From positions 868,001 to 932,000 of the forward strand of contig NZ_WPHG01000002.1 in assembly GCF_009742725.1 (NCBI RefSeq): a stretch of DNA of 64,000 nt. Direction: 5' to 3'. This DNA is from Nitratireductor arenosus (GTDB taxonomy: Bacteria > Pseudomonadota > Alphaproteobacteria > Rhizobiales > Rhizobiaceae). The notes under the pieces are model-generated. The model ran no database searches. It saw nothing but the letters and a program-made list of their open reading frames with translations, and was not told the origin of the DNA. The first letter of the stretch is position 1. Every line of letters begins with the position of its first letter. Both the position numbers and the translations under genes were made by a program. Below, one piece after another: positions 24,783-34,777 of the stretch.

Positions 24783-26534
24783 TCAGCGCTCGCCGGTGCG
24801 AGCGGCAAGGCAGGCGGCGTCGAAAAGCAGATGGCGTTCGCTGCTGGCGACCGCGCAACGCGCCTCCAGCGGCTTGAAAAACGGTACGTTTCCCGCTTCC
24901 AGAAAGTCCAAAGCCGGGGCCACCGCCGGCACGCTCGCCCGCCAGCGGCGCAGCCGGTCGCGCTGGCGCTTGTCGTCCCGGTCGACCAGCAGATAATCGA
25001 CGCCGCTGTCGTGCGCGAAGGCGGCAAAGGCATCGGGGCTGGTCTGGTACATGGCGCGTGCCGTGGCGGCGACGCGGTCGTAGAGCAGGTCGTGATAGGT
25101 TTTTTTGTAGGGGATCATCAATTCGTGGGCGGCGTAGACGCTGCGCGAGGAAAAGGCCGGCACGAGGTCGAGTTCGCGCGACAGCCCGCCGACCAGCGTG
25201 TCCTTCGGCGTCTGGCGCAGATAGGCGTGAACGCTCGGCGATGCGGAAAAGAGCATCCAACTGGTCGCCACCATCACGACCGCGACGACCAGGCCGGGCG
25301 CGAGCACAAGCACGCCCGCCGCCTTTTCCCAGCCGTGCCGCTTGAGCCGCTGCGCGCCGGCAACGACCAGGGCGGCCGCGAAAGGCAGGACGACGAGCAC
25401 GAAGGCGGTCCTGATGGCGTTGTGGCCGTAGCGGCTCGGCTCGTGCAGCCTGAACAGCACCAGATAGGCGAGGCTGTGCAGGATGACGCCCGAAGCGAGG
25501 ATCGCAAGCGCGACGACGGCGAGACGCCGCGGCACGGCCGGCATGCCGAGCCGGCGCATCAGGCCCGCGCTGCGGCCAGCGACGACCTGCCAGGACAGGC
25601 CGAAAAGCAGGGCGAGCGCCAGGCCGGCCACGATCCCGCGCCAGGGCGGTGCCAGGATGCGAAAACAGAACGTGGCATAGCCGTTGCGATTGCACCACAG
25701 GCCCAGCGCGCCGTTTTCCTCGAAGAAGGCGAGCCGGCCGCCGGGCGTAAAGATCGCCGCCTGCCGGGCTTGCTCCAGCGAAAAGGTCGGGCCGAGCGCG
25801 GCCAGTTCGCGCATGAAGAAAAACCCGCCGACGAGCGCGGCGATGCCGCCGACAGCGAGCGTGACCAGCGTTCTGCGATCGGTTGCGACGAAAGGAAAGC
25901 CCGGCCTGAGACACAGCAATGCCATCGCCAGGCCGCTGACGGCCACGGTGGCGGGATAAAGCCCGGTGCCGACAAACAGCGCAGTTGCGGTCAGAAGCGG
26001 CCGGCGACGCAGAAAGGCAAGCAATGACAGCGCGATGATGATCACGCCGAACGTCTTCGGCAGCCCGACCGCAACCATCGGGCCGCCGAGCACCAGCGGC
26101 GCGGTCGCGCCGACCAGGGCCGCGCCGAGCCGCGACGGCCACAATTCATAGGTCAGGAGATGGACCGAGACCGAAAGCAGCGCCCCGAGCGCGGCGATCA
26201 TGAAAAGCAGGTGCACCAGGAGCGCGTCGGCGCCCGCCAGCGTAAACGGCCGGTAGAGCCATTCGTACCCCCATGGGGTCAGCGCGCGAAACTGATCGGC
26301 AATGGCATCGCCTGGAAAAAGCGACGGCTCGGCTTGCTGACGAAGCCAGACGACGAAATGGCGCGCATCGTCCTGCACGATCAGCGGCCAGTGATAGGCG
26401 GCCGCAATGGCCATCGCCACCCAGACGAGCGCCCATCCCGACATCGCCAGCAGGGCGGCGGAAAGCGGGGTGCAGTCCTCGCCCGGCGACAGCCGGCGCC
26501 AGGATCGGTCCCGCTTGGCGCCTGACGTGTTCAA
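24783..26534 (-). CDS. Large polytopic membrane protein, possible GT-C-type glycosyltransferase
   Basis: A 583-residue protein with about ten to twelve hydrophobic helices and a soluble C-terminal domain of ~150 residues ([37 protein letters not shown] onwards). Acidic residues follow the first helix ([14 protein letters not shown], near residue 55), as in GT-C enzymes that use polyprenyl-phosphate sugars. Together with the adjacent GtrA/GtrB pair this makes a periplasmic glycosyltransferase plausible; no specific family is recognised. I choose the TTG at 26534, which has GGTGGG six bases upstream; the first ATG (26444) would drop the N-terminal tail only. Confidence 0.65.
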   Translation of the reverse strand: MNTSGAKRDRSWRRLSPGEDCTPLSAALLAMSGWALVWVAMAIAAAYHWPLIVQDDARHFVVWLRQQAEPSLFPGDAIADQFRALTPWGYEWLYRPFTLAGADALLVHLLFMIAALGALLSVSVHLLTYELWPSRLGAALVGATAPLVLGGPMVAVGLPKTFGVIIIALSLLAFLRRRPLLTATALFVGTGLYPATVAVSGLAMALLCLRPGFPFVATDRRTLVTLAVGGIAALVGGFFFMRELAALGPTFSLEQARQAAIFTPGGRLAFFEENGALGLWCNRNGYATFCFRILAPPWRGIVAGLALALLFGLSWQVVAGRSAGLMRRLGMPAVPRRLAVVALAILASGVILHSLAYLVLFRLHEPSRYGHNAIRTAFVLVVLPFAAALVVAGAQRLKRHGWEKAAGVLVLAPGLVVAVVMVATSWMLFSASPSVHAYLRQTPKDTLVGGLSRELDLVPAFSSRSVYAAHELMIPYKKTYHDLLYDRVAATARAMYQTSPDAFAAFAHDSGVDYLLVDRDDKRQRDRLRRWRASVPAVAPALDFLEAGNVPFFKPLEARCAVASSERHLLFDAACLAARTGER

Positions 26535-26729
26535 GGGCAACCCACCTTCGGAGATCGACGTGTAAGCCGCTATGCCACAGCCGCCCGGTGCGGACAATAT
26601 CGGGTCCGGGCCCGCGGGCGGCCGATGCGGGGATCGAATCCGTGCGGCGATCCGGTGCCATATGCATGGATTTTGCCGGCCCGCGGCAGTAAGAAGGCGG
26701 CCGACAGCCGAAGAAAGGGCAAATCGGCC

Positions 26730-27389
26730 GTGCAGCGTGGATTGTTCATCACTTTCGAGGGCGGCGAGGGTGCCGGCAAGTCGAGCCAGATCCGCATTCT
26801 GGCCGACACGCTGCGCGCGCGGGGCTACGACGTGCTCGTCACAAGGGAGCCGGGCGGTTCGCCCGGTGCCGAAGCAATCCGCCACGTGCTTTTGTCGGGG
26901 GCGGCCGAACCGTTCGGGCCGGCCATGGAGGCGATCTTGTTCGCCGCCGCGCGCTCCGACCATGTCGAGCAGGTGATCCGTCCGGCGCTCGAAAGCGGTA
27001 CGATGGTGTTGTGCGACCGGTTCATGGATTCCTCGCGCGTCTATCAGGGCGTCACCGGCGGGCTCGACCCCGCCTTCATGGCCGCGCTCGAACGGGTCAC
27101 GGTCAACGAGATGATCCCCAACCTGACGTTGATCCTCGACATCGACCCGGTCGAGGGCCTCGACCGCGCCAATGCGCGCCGCGGGGAAGGGCAGGCCGAT
27201 CGCTACGAGAAGGAAACGCTGGACATTCACCGGCGGCGGCGCGATGCATTCCGCGATATCGCCCGCAGCGATCCCGAGCGCTGCAAGGTGATCGACGCGT
27301 CCGAAAGCGAGGAGGAGGTCGCCGCGACCGTTGCCGGTCACGTCGCCGACCTGCTCGAACAATATGAGATGGTGGCAGCCGAAGAATGA
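26730..27389 (+). CDS. tmk: Thymidylate kinase
   Basis: A 219-residue dTMP kinase (dTMP + ATP to dTDP). The P-loop is [12 protein letters not shown], the dTMP-binding DR-x motif is [14 protein letters not shown] near residue 95, and the lid region is [13 protein letters not shown]. The GTG at 26730 places the P-loop at the usual position near residue 10; upstream ATG-initiated frames have no homology. The stop overlaps the holB start. In related genomes tmk normally follows dacA directly; here 4 kb of glycan genes intervene. Confidence 0.95.
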   Translation: MQRGLFITFEGGEGAGKSSQIRILADTLRARGYDVLVTREPGGSPGAEAIRHVLLSGAAEPFGPAMEAILFAAARSDHVEQVIRPALESGTMVLCDRFMDSSRVYQGVTGGLDPAFMAALERVTVNEMIPNLTLILDIDPVEGLDRANARRGEGQADRYEKETLDIHRRRRDAFRDIARSDPERCKVIDASESEEEVAATVAGHVADLLEQYEMVAAEE

Positions 27390-28438
27390 GTTTCGAACGC
27401 AGCGGCGCGCTACAGCACGACACGCTCGAGGATATCCCGGAGCCGGCGGAAAACCCGATCCTGTTCGGTCACGGGGACGTTGTGGCGCGGATCGCCAAGG
27501 CGCACCGGGCCGGCAAGCTGCATCACGCACTGGTGCTGGCCGGGCCGCGCGGCATCGGCAAGGCGACGCTGGCGTTTCATCTCGCCTATCATCTGTTGCG
27601 CTATCCCGATGCCGCCGATGCGCCTGAAACCCTTGCCGCGCCCGATCCCGAAACGACGCTGTTCAAGCTGATCGCCAATGGCGGGCATCCCTCGATCCTG
27701 CATCTGACCCGTCCCGTCAACGAGCGCACTAAGGCGTTCCGCACCGCGGTCACGGTGGAGGAGATCCGCAAGGTCCAGCGTTTCCTGTCTTTTACCGCCC
27801 ATGATGGCGGCTACCGGGTGGTGATCATCGATCCGGCCGACGACATGAACCAGAACGCGGCCAACGCTTTGTTGAAGAACCTGGAAGAGCCGCCGGCGCG
27901 CACCCAGTTCATCCTGATTACGCACGCCGCGGGCGGCCTCCTGCCGACGATCCGCTCGCGCTGCCAGATCGTGCGGCTGCAGCCGCTCGCGGAGACGGAC
28001 TTCGCCAGTGCGCTGACCGGTCTCGGCATCGCGCCGCAAGACACGGAAACAGCGAAGGCGCTGATGGCGCGCGCCGGCGGCAGCGTGCGCGAGGCGATCC
28101 TGCTGACCCAATATGGCGGCCTGGAAATCGCGGCGGCGATCGAGGAGATCGCCACCGTTGCGCGGTTCGACGTCGCCAAGACATGGCGGCTTGCCGATGC
28201 GGCCGCCGCGCGCGACCGGACGATGGCCTTTTCGCTCTTCAACCGCCACGTCCTCGACCACGCCGCGGCGCTCGCGGTCGAGGCCGCGCATTCCGGCGCC
28301 CTGGCGCGGGCGGACGCGCTGTCGCAGTTCTGGCATGACGCCAACCGCGCCATCGTCGAGGCCGAAACCTACAATCTCGACAAGCGCCAACACGTCGCCG
28401 GGCTGATGCGCGCCATGCACGCCGCGCTCGCCGGCTGA
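27386..28438 (+). CDS. holB: DNA polymerase III subunit delta-prime
   Basis: A 350-residue clamp-loader subunit. The AAA+ domain has a Walker A-like segment [21 protein letters not shown] near residue 50, the helix [47 protein letters not shown], and sensor 1 [22 protein letters not shown] with the SRC motif. The zinc-site cysteines of some family members are absent, as is common in alphaproteobacterial proteins. It is coupled to tmk by a 4-bp overlap. Confidence 0.95.
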   Translation: MSFERSGALQHDTLEDIPEPAENPILFGHGDVVARIAKAHRAGKLHHALVLAGPRGIGKATLAFHLAYHLLRYPDAADAPETLAAPDPETTLFKLIANGGHPSILHLTRPVNERTKAFRTAVTVEEIRKVQRFLSFTAHDGGYRVVIIDPADDMNQNAANALLKNLEEPPARTQFILITHAAGGLLPTIRSRCQIVRLQPLAETDFASALTGLGIAPQDTETAKALMARAGGSVREAILLTQYGGLEIAAAIEEIATVARFDVAKTWRLADAAAARDRTMAFSLFNRHVLDHAAALAVEAAHSGALARADALSQFWHDANRAIVEAETYNLDKRQHVAGLMRAMHAALAG

Positions 28439-28535
28439 TCGGTCCGCCGCCCGGTCGCGCGGTCGATTGCAGGATGGCCATGGCAGCCGCAATGCGCTAT
28501 CCCACCGCCGTCAATCCTTTCGGACACGAATTTTC

Positions 28536-30086
28536 ATGCCCCAAGACAGTTTCTACCTGACAACGCCGATCTTTTACCCGAACGGCAAGCCGCATATCGG
28601 CCATGCCTACACGGTGATCGCCACCGACGCGCTGGCGCGGTTCCACCGGCTCGACGGCAAGGACGTGTTTTTCCTGACCGGCACCGACGAGCACGGGCTG
28701 AAGATGCAGCAGACGGCCGAAAAGGAAGGGGTTTCGGCGCAGGCGCTGGCCGACCGCAATTCTGAAATCTTCCGCACCATGGTCGAGGCGCTCGGCGGCT
28801 CCAACGACGATTTCATCCGCACCACCGAAGCGCGCCACAAACAGGCCAGCCAGGCGATATGGCAGCGCATGGCCGATAATGGCGACATCTATCTCGACCG
28901 CTATACCGGCTGGTATTCGGTGCGCCAGGAGGCCTATTTCGACGAAAGCGAAACGATCGTCGGCGAGGACGGCGTGCGCCGCGAGCCGCTCGGTTCGCCG
29001 GTCGAGTGGAACGAGGAAGAGACCTATTTCTTCCGGCTTTCGGCCTATCAGGAGCGGTTGCTTGCCCATTACGAGGCCAATCCAGACTTCATCGGTCCGG
29101 CCGAACGGCGCAACGAGGTGATCAGCTTCGTCAAGTCGGGGTTGCGCGACCTGTCGGTGTCGCGCTCGACCTTCTCCTGGGGGGTGCCGGTGCCGGGCGA
29201 TGAAAAACACGTCATGTATGTGTGGGTCGACGCGCTGACCAATTACATCACCGCCTGCGGTTTTCCCGACGACGACGCACAGAAATGGCGCTACTGGCCG
29301 GCCGACCTCCACGTCATCGGCAAGGACATCGTGCGTTTCCATGCCGTCTACTGGCCGGCTTTCCTGATGTCGGCCGGCATCGAGTTGCCCAGGCGCGTCT
29401 ATGCGCACGGGTTCTTGTTCAACAAGGGCGAGAAAATGTCGAAATCGGTCGGCAATGTCGTCGACCCGTTCGCGCTGATCGAGCATTACGGCCTCGACCA
29501 GGTACGCTATTTCTTCCTGCGCGAGGTGCCGTTCGGCCAGGACGGCAGCTATGGCCATGACGCGATTGTCAACCGCTCGAATGCCGATCTGGCCAACGAT
29601 CTCGGCAATCTGGCGCAGCGCTCGCTGTCGATGATCGCCAAGAACTGCGCGGGCAGGGTGCCCGACAAGGGCATGCTGACGGACGCGGATCAGGCGATCC
29701 TTGATCAGTGCGACGGCGCGCTTGACGCCGCCCGCAAGGCGATTGCCGACCAGGCGATCCACACAGCGCTCGCCGCGATCTTCGGCGTCGTGTCGGAGGC
29801 CAACCGCTATTTCGCCGGGCAGGAGCCCTGGGCGCTGAAAAAGACCGATCCACAGCGCATGCAGACTGTGCTTTACGTGACGGCCGAAACGGTGCGGCGG
29901 GTGGCGATCCTGTGCCAACCCTTTGTGCCGGACGCGGCGGCCAAGCTGCTCGATCTTCTGGCCGTCGTCCCCGAACGCCGGACTTTCGCCGATCTCGGCC
30001 AGGTGTTGGCGCCGGGCGATCCGCTGCCGCCGCCAGCGCCGGTTTTCCCGCGTTATGTCGAACAGGATCGCGCTGCGGCCGGCTGA
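28536..30086 (+). CDS. metG: Methionyl-tRNA synthetase
   Basis: A 516-residue class I enzyme that charges tRNA-Met. HIGH motif PHIGHAYT at residue ~20; KMSKS motif [10 protein letters not shown] near residue 303. The catalytic domain has the [17 protein letters not shown] segment. The short knuckle without zinc cysteines and the lack of a C-terminal tRNA-binding extension are normal for the alphaproteobacterial type. ATG at 28536 begins the typical [17 protein letters not shown] start. The tatD gene starts 13 bp after the stop. Confidence 0.96.
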   Translation: MPQDSFYLTTPIFYPNGKPHIGHAYTVIATDALARFHRLDGKDVFFLTGTDEHGLKMQQTAEKEGVSAQALADRNSEIFRTMVEALGGSNDDFIRTTEARHKQASQAIWQRMADNGDIYLDRYTGWYSVRQEAYFDESETIVGEDGVRREPLGSPVEWNEEETYFFRLSAYQERLLAHYEANPDFIGPAERRNEVISFVKSGLRDLSVSRSTFSWGVPVPGDEKHVMYVWVDALTNYITACGFPDDDAQKWRYWPADLHVIGKDIVRFHAVYWPAFLMSAGIELPRRVYAHGFLFNKGEKMSKSVGNVVDPFALIEHYGLDQVRYFFLREVPFGQDGSYGHDAIVNRSNADLANDLGNLAQRSLSMIAKNCAGRVPDKGMLTDADQAILDQCDGALDAARKAIADQAIHTALAAIFGVVSEANRYFAGQEPWALKKTDPQRMQTVLYVTAETVRRVAILCQPFVPDAAAKLLDLLAVVPERRTFADLGQVLAPGDPLPPPAPVFPRYVEQDRAAAG

Positions 30087-30099
30087 CAACGGAAACATC

Positions 30100-30897
30100 A
30101 TGCTGGTCGACAGTCACTGCCATCTCGATTTCCCCGATTTCGCACCCGAACGCGACCAGGTGGTCGCGCGCGCCCATGCGGCCGGCATCGGCCTGATGGT
30201 CACGATCTCGACGCGGGTGAGGCGTTTCGCCGAGATCCTGGCGATCGCCGAGGCTTATGACGGCGTCTACTGCTCGGTCGGCACCCATCCGCACAATGCC
30301 GGCGAGGAGACCGACGTCACCACCGACGAACTGGTGCAGCTCGCAGCCCATCCCAAGGTGGTGGCGATCGGCGAAGCCGGGCTCGATTATTTTTACGACA
30401 AGGCCCCGCGCGCGGCCCAGGCGACCGGCCTGCGCCGGCACATCGCCGCCGCCCGCCAGACCGGCCTGCCGCTGGTCATCCACGCCCGCGACGCCGATGC
30501 CGACATGGCCGCGATCCTGGAGGAGGAAACGGGCAGAGGCGCATTCCCGTTCGTCCTGCACTGTTTTTCCTCCGGCCGGCAGCTTGCCGAAACCGGGATC
30601 AGGCTCGGCGGCTACGTGTCGTTTTCCGGTATCCTTGCCTTTCGCAAATCGGATGAGCTGCGCGCGATCGCGCGCGATCTGCCGCACGACCGGATTTTGG
30701 TGGAAACCGACGCGCCCTATCTGGCGCCGCCGCCGCATCGCGGCAAACGCAACGAGCCGGCCTTCGTCGCCCACACAGCCGCCGTCCTGGCCGACACGCT
30801 CGGCCTGACGCCGGACGACCTCGCCGCCAGGACGACGGAGAATTTCTTCCGCCTGTTTTCCAAGGTCCCGCGATCGGCGGGCGGCGGACGTTCATGA
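30100..30897 (+). CDS. TatD family metal-dependent deoxyribonuclease
   Basis: A 265-residue TIM-barrel hydrolase. Metal ligands are visible as DSHCHLDFPDF at the start, SVGTHPHNA, IGEAGLDYFYD near residue 92, IHARDAD, LHCFSSG and VETDAPYL near residue 205. TatD enzymes act as 3'-5' DNases in DNA repair and degradation. The start ATG follows metG by 13 bp, and the stop overlaps the MBL gene by 4 bp, continuing the tmk-holB-metG-tatD-MBL operon. Confidence 0.93.
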   Translation: MLVDSHCHLDFPDFAPERDQVVARAHAAGIGLMVTISTRVRRFAEILAIAEAYDGVYCSVGTHPHNAGEETDVTTDELVQLAAHPKVVAIGEAGLDYFYDKAPRAAQATGLRRHIAAARQTGLPLVIHARDADADMAAILEEETGRGAFPFVLHCFSSGRQLAETGIRLGGYVSFSGILAFRKSDELRAIARDLPHDRILVETDAPYLAPPPHRGKRNEPAFVAHTAAVLADTLGLTPDDLAARTTENFFRLFSKVPRSAGGGRS

Positions 30898-31715
30898 GTT
30901 CGGCGCCAGACCGTTTGCGGCTGACGGTCCTCGGCTGCGGCTCTTCGCCGGGCACGCCGCGCATCACCGGCGACTGGGGCCAATGCGATCCACGAAATCC
31001 GCGCAACCGGCGCCTGCGCGCGTCGGCGCTGGTCGAGCGTATCCGGCCCGACGGCGCCGCGACGCGGGTGGTCATCGACACGGGGCCGGATTTTCGCGAG
31101 CAGATGGTGCGCGCCGGCGTGGGCCGGCTCGACGCCGTGCTTTACACTCATGCGCATGCCGACCACATTCACGGGGTCGACGATCTGCGCGGCTACGTGC
31201 TCGAGCAGCGCCGGCTGATGGATATCTATGCCGACCGCCAGACGCTGGAGCGGCTGCGCGCCGCCTTCGGTTATTGTTTCGAGACGCCGGCCGGCAGTTC
31301 CTACCCGCCGATCCTGAACGCGCACGAGATCGACCATGACGCCGCCGTGACGATCACGGGAGAGGGCGGTGCGCTGACCTTCACGCCGTTGCCGCAGATC
31401 CATGGCGAGATCGTCTCGCTCGGCTTTCGCGTCGGCGACCTCGCCTATTGCCCGGACGTGAGCGACTTTCCGCCCGACACGGTCGACCGGCTGTTCGACC
31501 TCGACCTGCTGGTGATCGACGCGCTGCAATACCGGCCGCATCCCTCGCATCTGTCACTGGAGGAAACGCTTGGCTGGATCGGTCGGCTGGCGCCCAAAAA
31601 GGCGGTGCTGACCCATATGCACGTGCCGCTCGACTATGAGACGGTGCTGCGCGAGACGCCGGATCACGTGGTGCCGGGCCACGATGGACTCGTACTTGAG
31701 TTTTCGATTTTATGA
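30894..31715 (+). CDS. MBL-fold metallo-hydrolase (PhnP-like)
   Basis: A 273-residue metallo-beta-lactamase-fold enzyme. The zinc motif HAHADHIHGVDDLR lies near residue 85 (H-x-H-x-D-H), with further ligands in the later YCPDVSDFP and LTHMHVPLDY segments. The N terminus LTVLGCGSSPGTPRITGDWGQCDP is typical of the group next to tatD in alphaproteobacteria, related to PhnP phosphodiesterase. The physiological substrate is unknown. It is coupled to tatD by a 4-bp overlap. Confidence 0.92.
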   Translation: MSSAPDRLRLTVLGCGSSPGTPRITGDWGQCDPRNPRNRRLRASALVERIRPDGAATRVVIDTGPDFREQMVRAGVGRLDAVLYTHAHADHIHGVDDLRGYVLEQRRLMDIYADRQTLERLRAAFGYCFETPAGSSYPPILNAHEIDHDAAVTITGEGGALTFTPLPQIHGEIVSLGFRVGDLAYCPDVSDFPPDTVDRLFDLDLLVIDALQYRPHPSHLSLEETLGWIGRLAPKKAVLTHMHVPLDYETVLRETPDHVVPGHDGLVLEFSIL

Positions 31716-31739
31716 TGTTGAATCTGAAGGGAAAATTCG

Positions 31740-32210
31740 GTGAGCAAGAGCATTGAGCGCGTGCGCGCCGCCGCCGCTGCTGCCGGTTTGTCGATCGAAG
31801 TGCGGCGCATGGGCGAATCGACCCGAACCGCCGAGGAAGCGGCTGCCCAATGCGGCGTCGGCGTCGCCCAGATCGTCAAATCGCTGATTTTCCAGGGCGC
31901 GCGCACCGAAAAACTGTTTCTGTTTTTGGTCTCGGGCGTCAACCGGCTCGACCAGGCCAAGGCGGCCGCGCTGGCCGGCGAGGATCTGGCGCGCGCCGAT
32001 CCGCGGTTGGTGCGCGAGCGCACCGGCTTCGCCATTGGCGGCGTGGCGCCGCTCGGCCATCTGGAACCGGTCGCGGCCTTCGCCGACCGGGATTTGTGCG
32101 ATTTCGACATCGTCTGGGCGGCGGCCGGCGCGCATGACGCGGTGTTTTCCTGCGAGCCCGGCGCCTTGGCGGCGGCGGCCGGCGCGAGGGTCTGCGACAT
32201 CGCCGCCTGA
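31740..32210 (+). CDS. YbaK/EbsC family protein (aminoacyl-tRNA deacylase-like)
   Basis: A 156-residue single-domain YbaK/ProX-type protein; characterised members hydrolyse mischarged Cys-, Ala- or related tRNAs. Family features seen are AEEAAAQCGVGVAQIVKSLIF (with the catalytic-type Lys near residue 47), FLFLVSGVNRLD and FAIGGVAPLGHLEP with the GG-x-P motif. The GTG at 31740 has GAAGGGA eight bases upstream. It lies 24 bp after the MBL gene and is likely the end of that operon. The exact tRNA substrate cannot be told. Confidence 0.9.
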   Translation: MSKSIERVRAAAAAAGLSIEVRRMGESTRTAEEAAAQCGVGVAQIVKSLIFQGARTEKLFLFLVSGVNRLDQAKAAALAGEDLARADPRLVRERTGFAIGGVAPLGHLEPVAAFADRDLCDFDIVWAAAGAHDAVFSCEPGALAAAAGARVCDIAA

Positions 32211-32253
32211 GGAGGTGGGTGACCGGCTCGACCGGTTTTGCTATCATCGTTTT

Positions 32254-33051
32254 ATGTCAAGGGGGGACGCAACGCGGCCGCGGCCGAGCGAAGGCTACGA
32301 CAGGCGGGCCGAGGCGCGCCTTGTCGAGCAGTTGCGGGACGAGGCACTGGCGGTCGTCGGTCGCATCGAGGCCGACAAGCAATGCTTCGCCGCAATGTCC
32401 GATCTGCCGGCGCGGCGCGTCCACACCTTGTTTGCCGGGATCTATCTGCGCACGACGCAGCGCTGGATGGGTTTTCTCGCGACGCGCCGCGATCCCGAAT
32501 TCGCCTATCTGACGATCGTTCGCTTCTATGAGATTTATCGCGCGGCGATGCGCACGACAATGCGCGACCCGGCCACCAGTCCGTGGCGGCGCTATCATGG
32601 CCTTGCCGGCCGGTTGACGATGACCGGTCCGATTTCGGCCCATCTGCTTTTGGTTTCAAGCGGCGTGCGCGCGCATACGCGCTACGATCTCGGCGTCGCC
32701 ATCGCGCGGGCCACGCACGACTACGCACGGCTCTACGGCCGGGCGCCGGATATCGAACGCTACAGGGAAACGATTGTCGGCCGGCAAACCGGATACGCGT
32801 TTCAGTGCGCGGGGCTCGATTATATCGACGACCACCGGCGCCAGCAGACCGGATGGCGGCATCTCGTGCTCACGGTTTTCCGTTCCGGCCTGCTGGGCCT
32901 GTCATGGCTGTGGATGCCGATCTTTCAGCAATGGCGGCGCGCGGCCTGGGCCGACGCCAAGCAGGCGGTCGAGCCACCGGCGGCGCCGGACCGCGACAAG
33001 GTCGGCTTCTGGATATTCAGGCCGTTTCCATCCAGGCAAAAAGTTCCATAA
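32254..33051 (+). CDS. Uncharacterised protein, possibly DUF5995-like
   Basis: A 265-residue soluble protein. The layout (RVHTLFAGIYLRTTQRWM, then SPWRRYHGLAGRL, then ISAHLLLVSSGVRAHTRYDLGVAIA) recalls DUF5995 proteins, where an AH-N-HDLPLAL segment lies in the same place. The match is by eye and weak. A hydrophobic stretch near the C terminus (LTVFRSGLLGLSWLWMPIF) may be a buried helix or membrane contact. It follows the YbaK gene by 43 bp on the same strand. Function unknown. Confidence 0.6.
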   Translation: MSRGDATRPRPSEGYDRRAEARLVEQLRDEALAVVGRIEADKQCFAAMSDLPARRVHTLFAGIYLRTTQRWMGFLATRRDPEFAYLTIVRFYEIYRAAMRTTMRDPATSPWRRYHGLAGRLTMTGPISAHLLLVSSGVRAHTRYDLGVAIARATHDYARLYGRAPDIERYRETIVGRQTGYAFQCAGLDYIDDHRRQQTGWRHLVLTVFRSGLLGLSWLWMPIFQQWRRAAWADAKQAVEPPAAPDRDKVGFWIFRPFPSRQKVP

Positions 33052-33193
33052 TATATCTTATGCGACTTTGATATGTGGCGGCTATACGGCGATACGATGC
33101 GTGGCCAGGTCGGCGATGCGTCAGGCAGCCTCCCGCCGGCTCGTGGTCCCCGGTCGTTCGACCACCGCAATGTGTTGTGGTATCTGGGTCGCC

Positions 33194-33607
33194 ATGCGCG
33201 AGAAGAACAAACCAAAACTGCTATCCAGCGGCAACCCCCAGATATCCAAGGGCGAAGGCAATGCGCCCGTGCAGGCCTATATTGCCGCCATGCCAGGATG
33301 GAAAAGCGACATTGGGCGTCGCCTGGACCAAATCGTCGAACGGACTTATCCCGCCGTCCGCAAGGCAGTCAAATGGAACACGCCCCTCTACGGCAAGGAA
33401 GACGGGTGGTTCCTCGCCATGTACTGCTACAGGAAATACGTCCAGTTGACCTTCATGCGGGGGACGTCTCTGGAACCGGTGCCTCCGGTGGCGTCCAAGG
33501 TCGAAGGCACGCGATACGTCAACTTCCACGAGAACGACGCGCTGGACGAGGCCCGGATCGCGGATTGGGTGAGGCAGGCAAGCTGCCTGCCGGGAGCAAA
33601 ACTGTAA
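33194..33607 (+). CDS. DUF1801 domain-containing protein
   Basis: A 137-residue protein with the DUF1801 (YdhG-like, PF08818) pattern: VQAYIAAMPGWKSDIGRRLDQIVERTYPAVRKAVKWNTPLYG, then GWFLAMYCYRKYVQLTFMRG and a C-terminal RYVNFHENDALDEARIADWVRQA. The fold is iron-chaperone/frataxin-like in some relatives, but function is not established. The ATG at 33194 leaves a short Lys-rich N-terminal tail; in-frame starts slightly upstream (33170) are possible. It ends 99 bp before the convergent clpS. Confidence 0.85.
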   Translation: MREKNKPKLLSSGNPQISKGEGNAPVQAYIAAMPGWKSDIGRRLDQIVERTYPAVRKAVKWNTPLYGKEDGWFLAMYCYRKYVQLTFMRGTSLEPVPPVASKVEGTRYVNFHENDALDEARIADWVRQASCLPGAKL

Positions 33608-33706
33608 GTAGCCAGGCGGAGGTCTCGGCAACCCCCTGCCGGTTCGCGATCAGGCTGCTGCCGGAGTGCCCCAGCAAGCCCGACCGCGTCACGACCGGGT
33701 GCGATG

Positions 33707-34102
33707 TCACTCCTCCGGCTCGGTGGTGAACATCAGCGGATAACCGGCTGCCCTGCCCGCTTCGGTGCCTTCGGTCGCCTTGGTTTCGGCCACGTCCCTT
33801 GTATAGACCGCGACCACGCACACGCCGCGCCGGTGCGCGGTCATCATGATGCGGCGGCCCTGGTCCTCGGAGACCCGGAACACCGCCTTCAGCACCGCCA
33901 CGACGAAGTCGCGCGGCGTGAAATCGTCATTGACGAGGATGACCTTGAAGAGCCGCGGGCGCTGCGTCTTGCGCCGGGTTTTCGGCCTGAGCGCGGGGCC
34001 GCTGCCACCGGTCGGCCGATCGCCTGGCTGGCGGGCGCCCTTCCCGCCATCACGGCAAGCGCTGGCGAGCGACTTTGCGAAAGCGGAGTGTCGGTCGACC
34101 AT
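33707..34102 (-). CDS. clpS: ATP-dependent Clp protease adaptor ClpS
   Basis: A 131-residue ClpS, the adaptor that hands N-degron substrates to ClpAP. The core RLFKVILVNDDFTPRDFVVAVLKAVFRVSEDQGRRIMMTAHRRGVCVVAVYTRDVAETKA (about residues 50-110) has the N-end binding NDD-TP motif and the conserved H. The first ~48 residues are a long, basic and proline/glycine-rich extension (KTRRKTQRPR). No clpA follows, so this may be the second ClpS paralogue known in Hyphomicrobiales. Confidence 0.92.
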   Translation of the reverse strand: MVDRHSAFAKSLASACRDGGKGARQPGDRPTGGSGPALRPKTRRKTQRPRLFKVILVNDDFTPRDFVVAVLKAVFRVSEDQGRRIMMTAHRRGVCVVAVYTRDVAETKATEGTEAGRAAGYPLMFTTEPEE

Positions 34103-34198
34103 TTTACCGATTATGGCGCGCGATCGGCCATCGCGACAAGCCGCGCGATCACCGGCCCGCGATCCCTAGCCGATCCCGCCGCGAAATGGCCGGTAAGG

Positions 34199-34609
34199 CT
34201 AACGCATCACATGTACGGAACAAGTCGCGTGGCGCACCACACGGCCCGCCGTGGAGCCGAGCAGATAGTCCTGCAGGCCGGGTTTGTGCGAGGCGATGAC
34301 GATCACGTCCGCCTGTCTTTCCTTGGCCACGGCCAGAATGCCCGAGGCCGGCTGGCCGATCCCGACGTCAACCTCGATCCCCGCGCCGTATTCGGACGCC
34401 ATCGCCTCCAGTGTCTTGCGCGCCTCGTTCTGCGTCTTTTCCATGACCCCGCCGGGCAGTTCGGCGGCAACGAAGGTTGGAATGTCCTGGACGATGTGGA
34501 CGAGCACGATGCGCGCGCCGTCATTGGCCATCTTCCTGGCCGCCGCGATCATGGCAGGTGCCTTGCCGCTGTCGGCGAGGTCGACCGGAACGAGGATCGT
34601 GTCATACAT
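34199..34609 (-). CDS. Universal stress protein UspA family
   Basis: A 136-residue UspA-fold protein. It begins MYDTILVPVDLADSGKA and has the ATP-binding-type signature IGQPASGILAVAKERQADVIVIASHKPGLQDYLLGSTAGRVVRHATCSVHVMR, the G-2x-G-9x-G(S/T) pattern seen in ATP-binding UspA proteins. An FNR/FixK-like box lies 58 bp upstream of the start, which suggests induction at low oxygen. Confidence 0.92.
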   Translation of the reverse strand: MYDTILVPVDLADSGKAPAMIAAARKMANDGARIVLVHIVQDIPTFVAAELPGGVMEKTQNEARKTLEAMASEYGAGIEVDVGIGQPASGILAVAKERQADVIVIASHKPGLQDYLLGSTAGRVVRHATCSVHVMR

Positions 34610-34666
34610 GAACCGTCTCCGTTTTTGCTGTTCTTCGACATCGTGCGGGCAGTCGGAATTTACACC

Positions 34667-34680
34667 TTGCGATAGATCAA
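34667..34680 (-). promoter_or_regulatory. FNR/FixK-type anaerobox upstream of the universal stress gene
   Basis: TTGCGATAGATCAA (TTGCG-N4-ATCAA on the plus strand; TTGATCTATCGCAA on the minus) matches the FnrL/FixK consensus TTGAT-N4-ATCAA except at two positions, in a form often functional in rhizobia. It lies between the divergent usp gene and the caspase-like gene, 58 bp from the usp start. Confidence 0.5.
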
Positions 34681-34777
34681 AAAAGGCGAGGATTGCTTCG
34701 CATCTTGACGCTTCGGCGCTTTGGCCATCTTGTCGCCCATATGATATAGTCGCCTGCGCCGGGTTTTATGGGTGGTA

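Noticed and set aside
24783-27530. Extension of the large membrane protein to 915 residues
   Set aside because: The extra N-terminal part runs antisense through tmk, and no start signal supports it.
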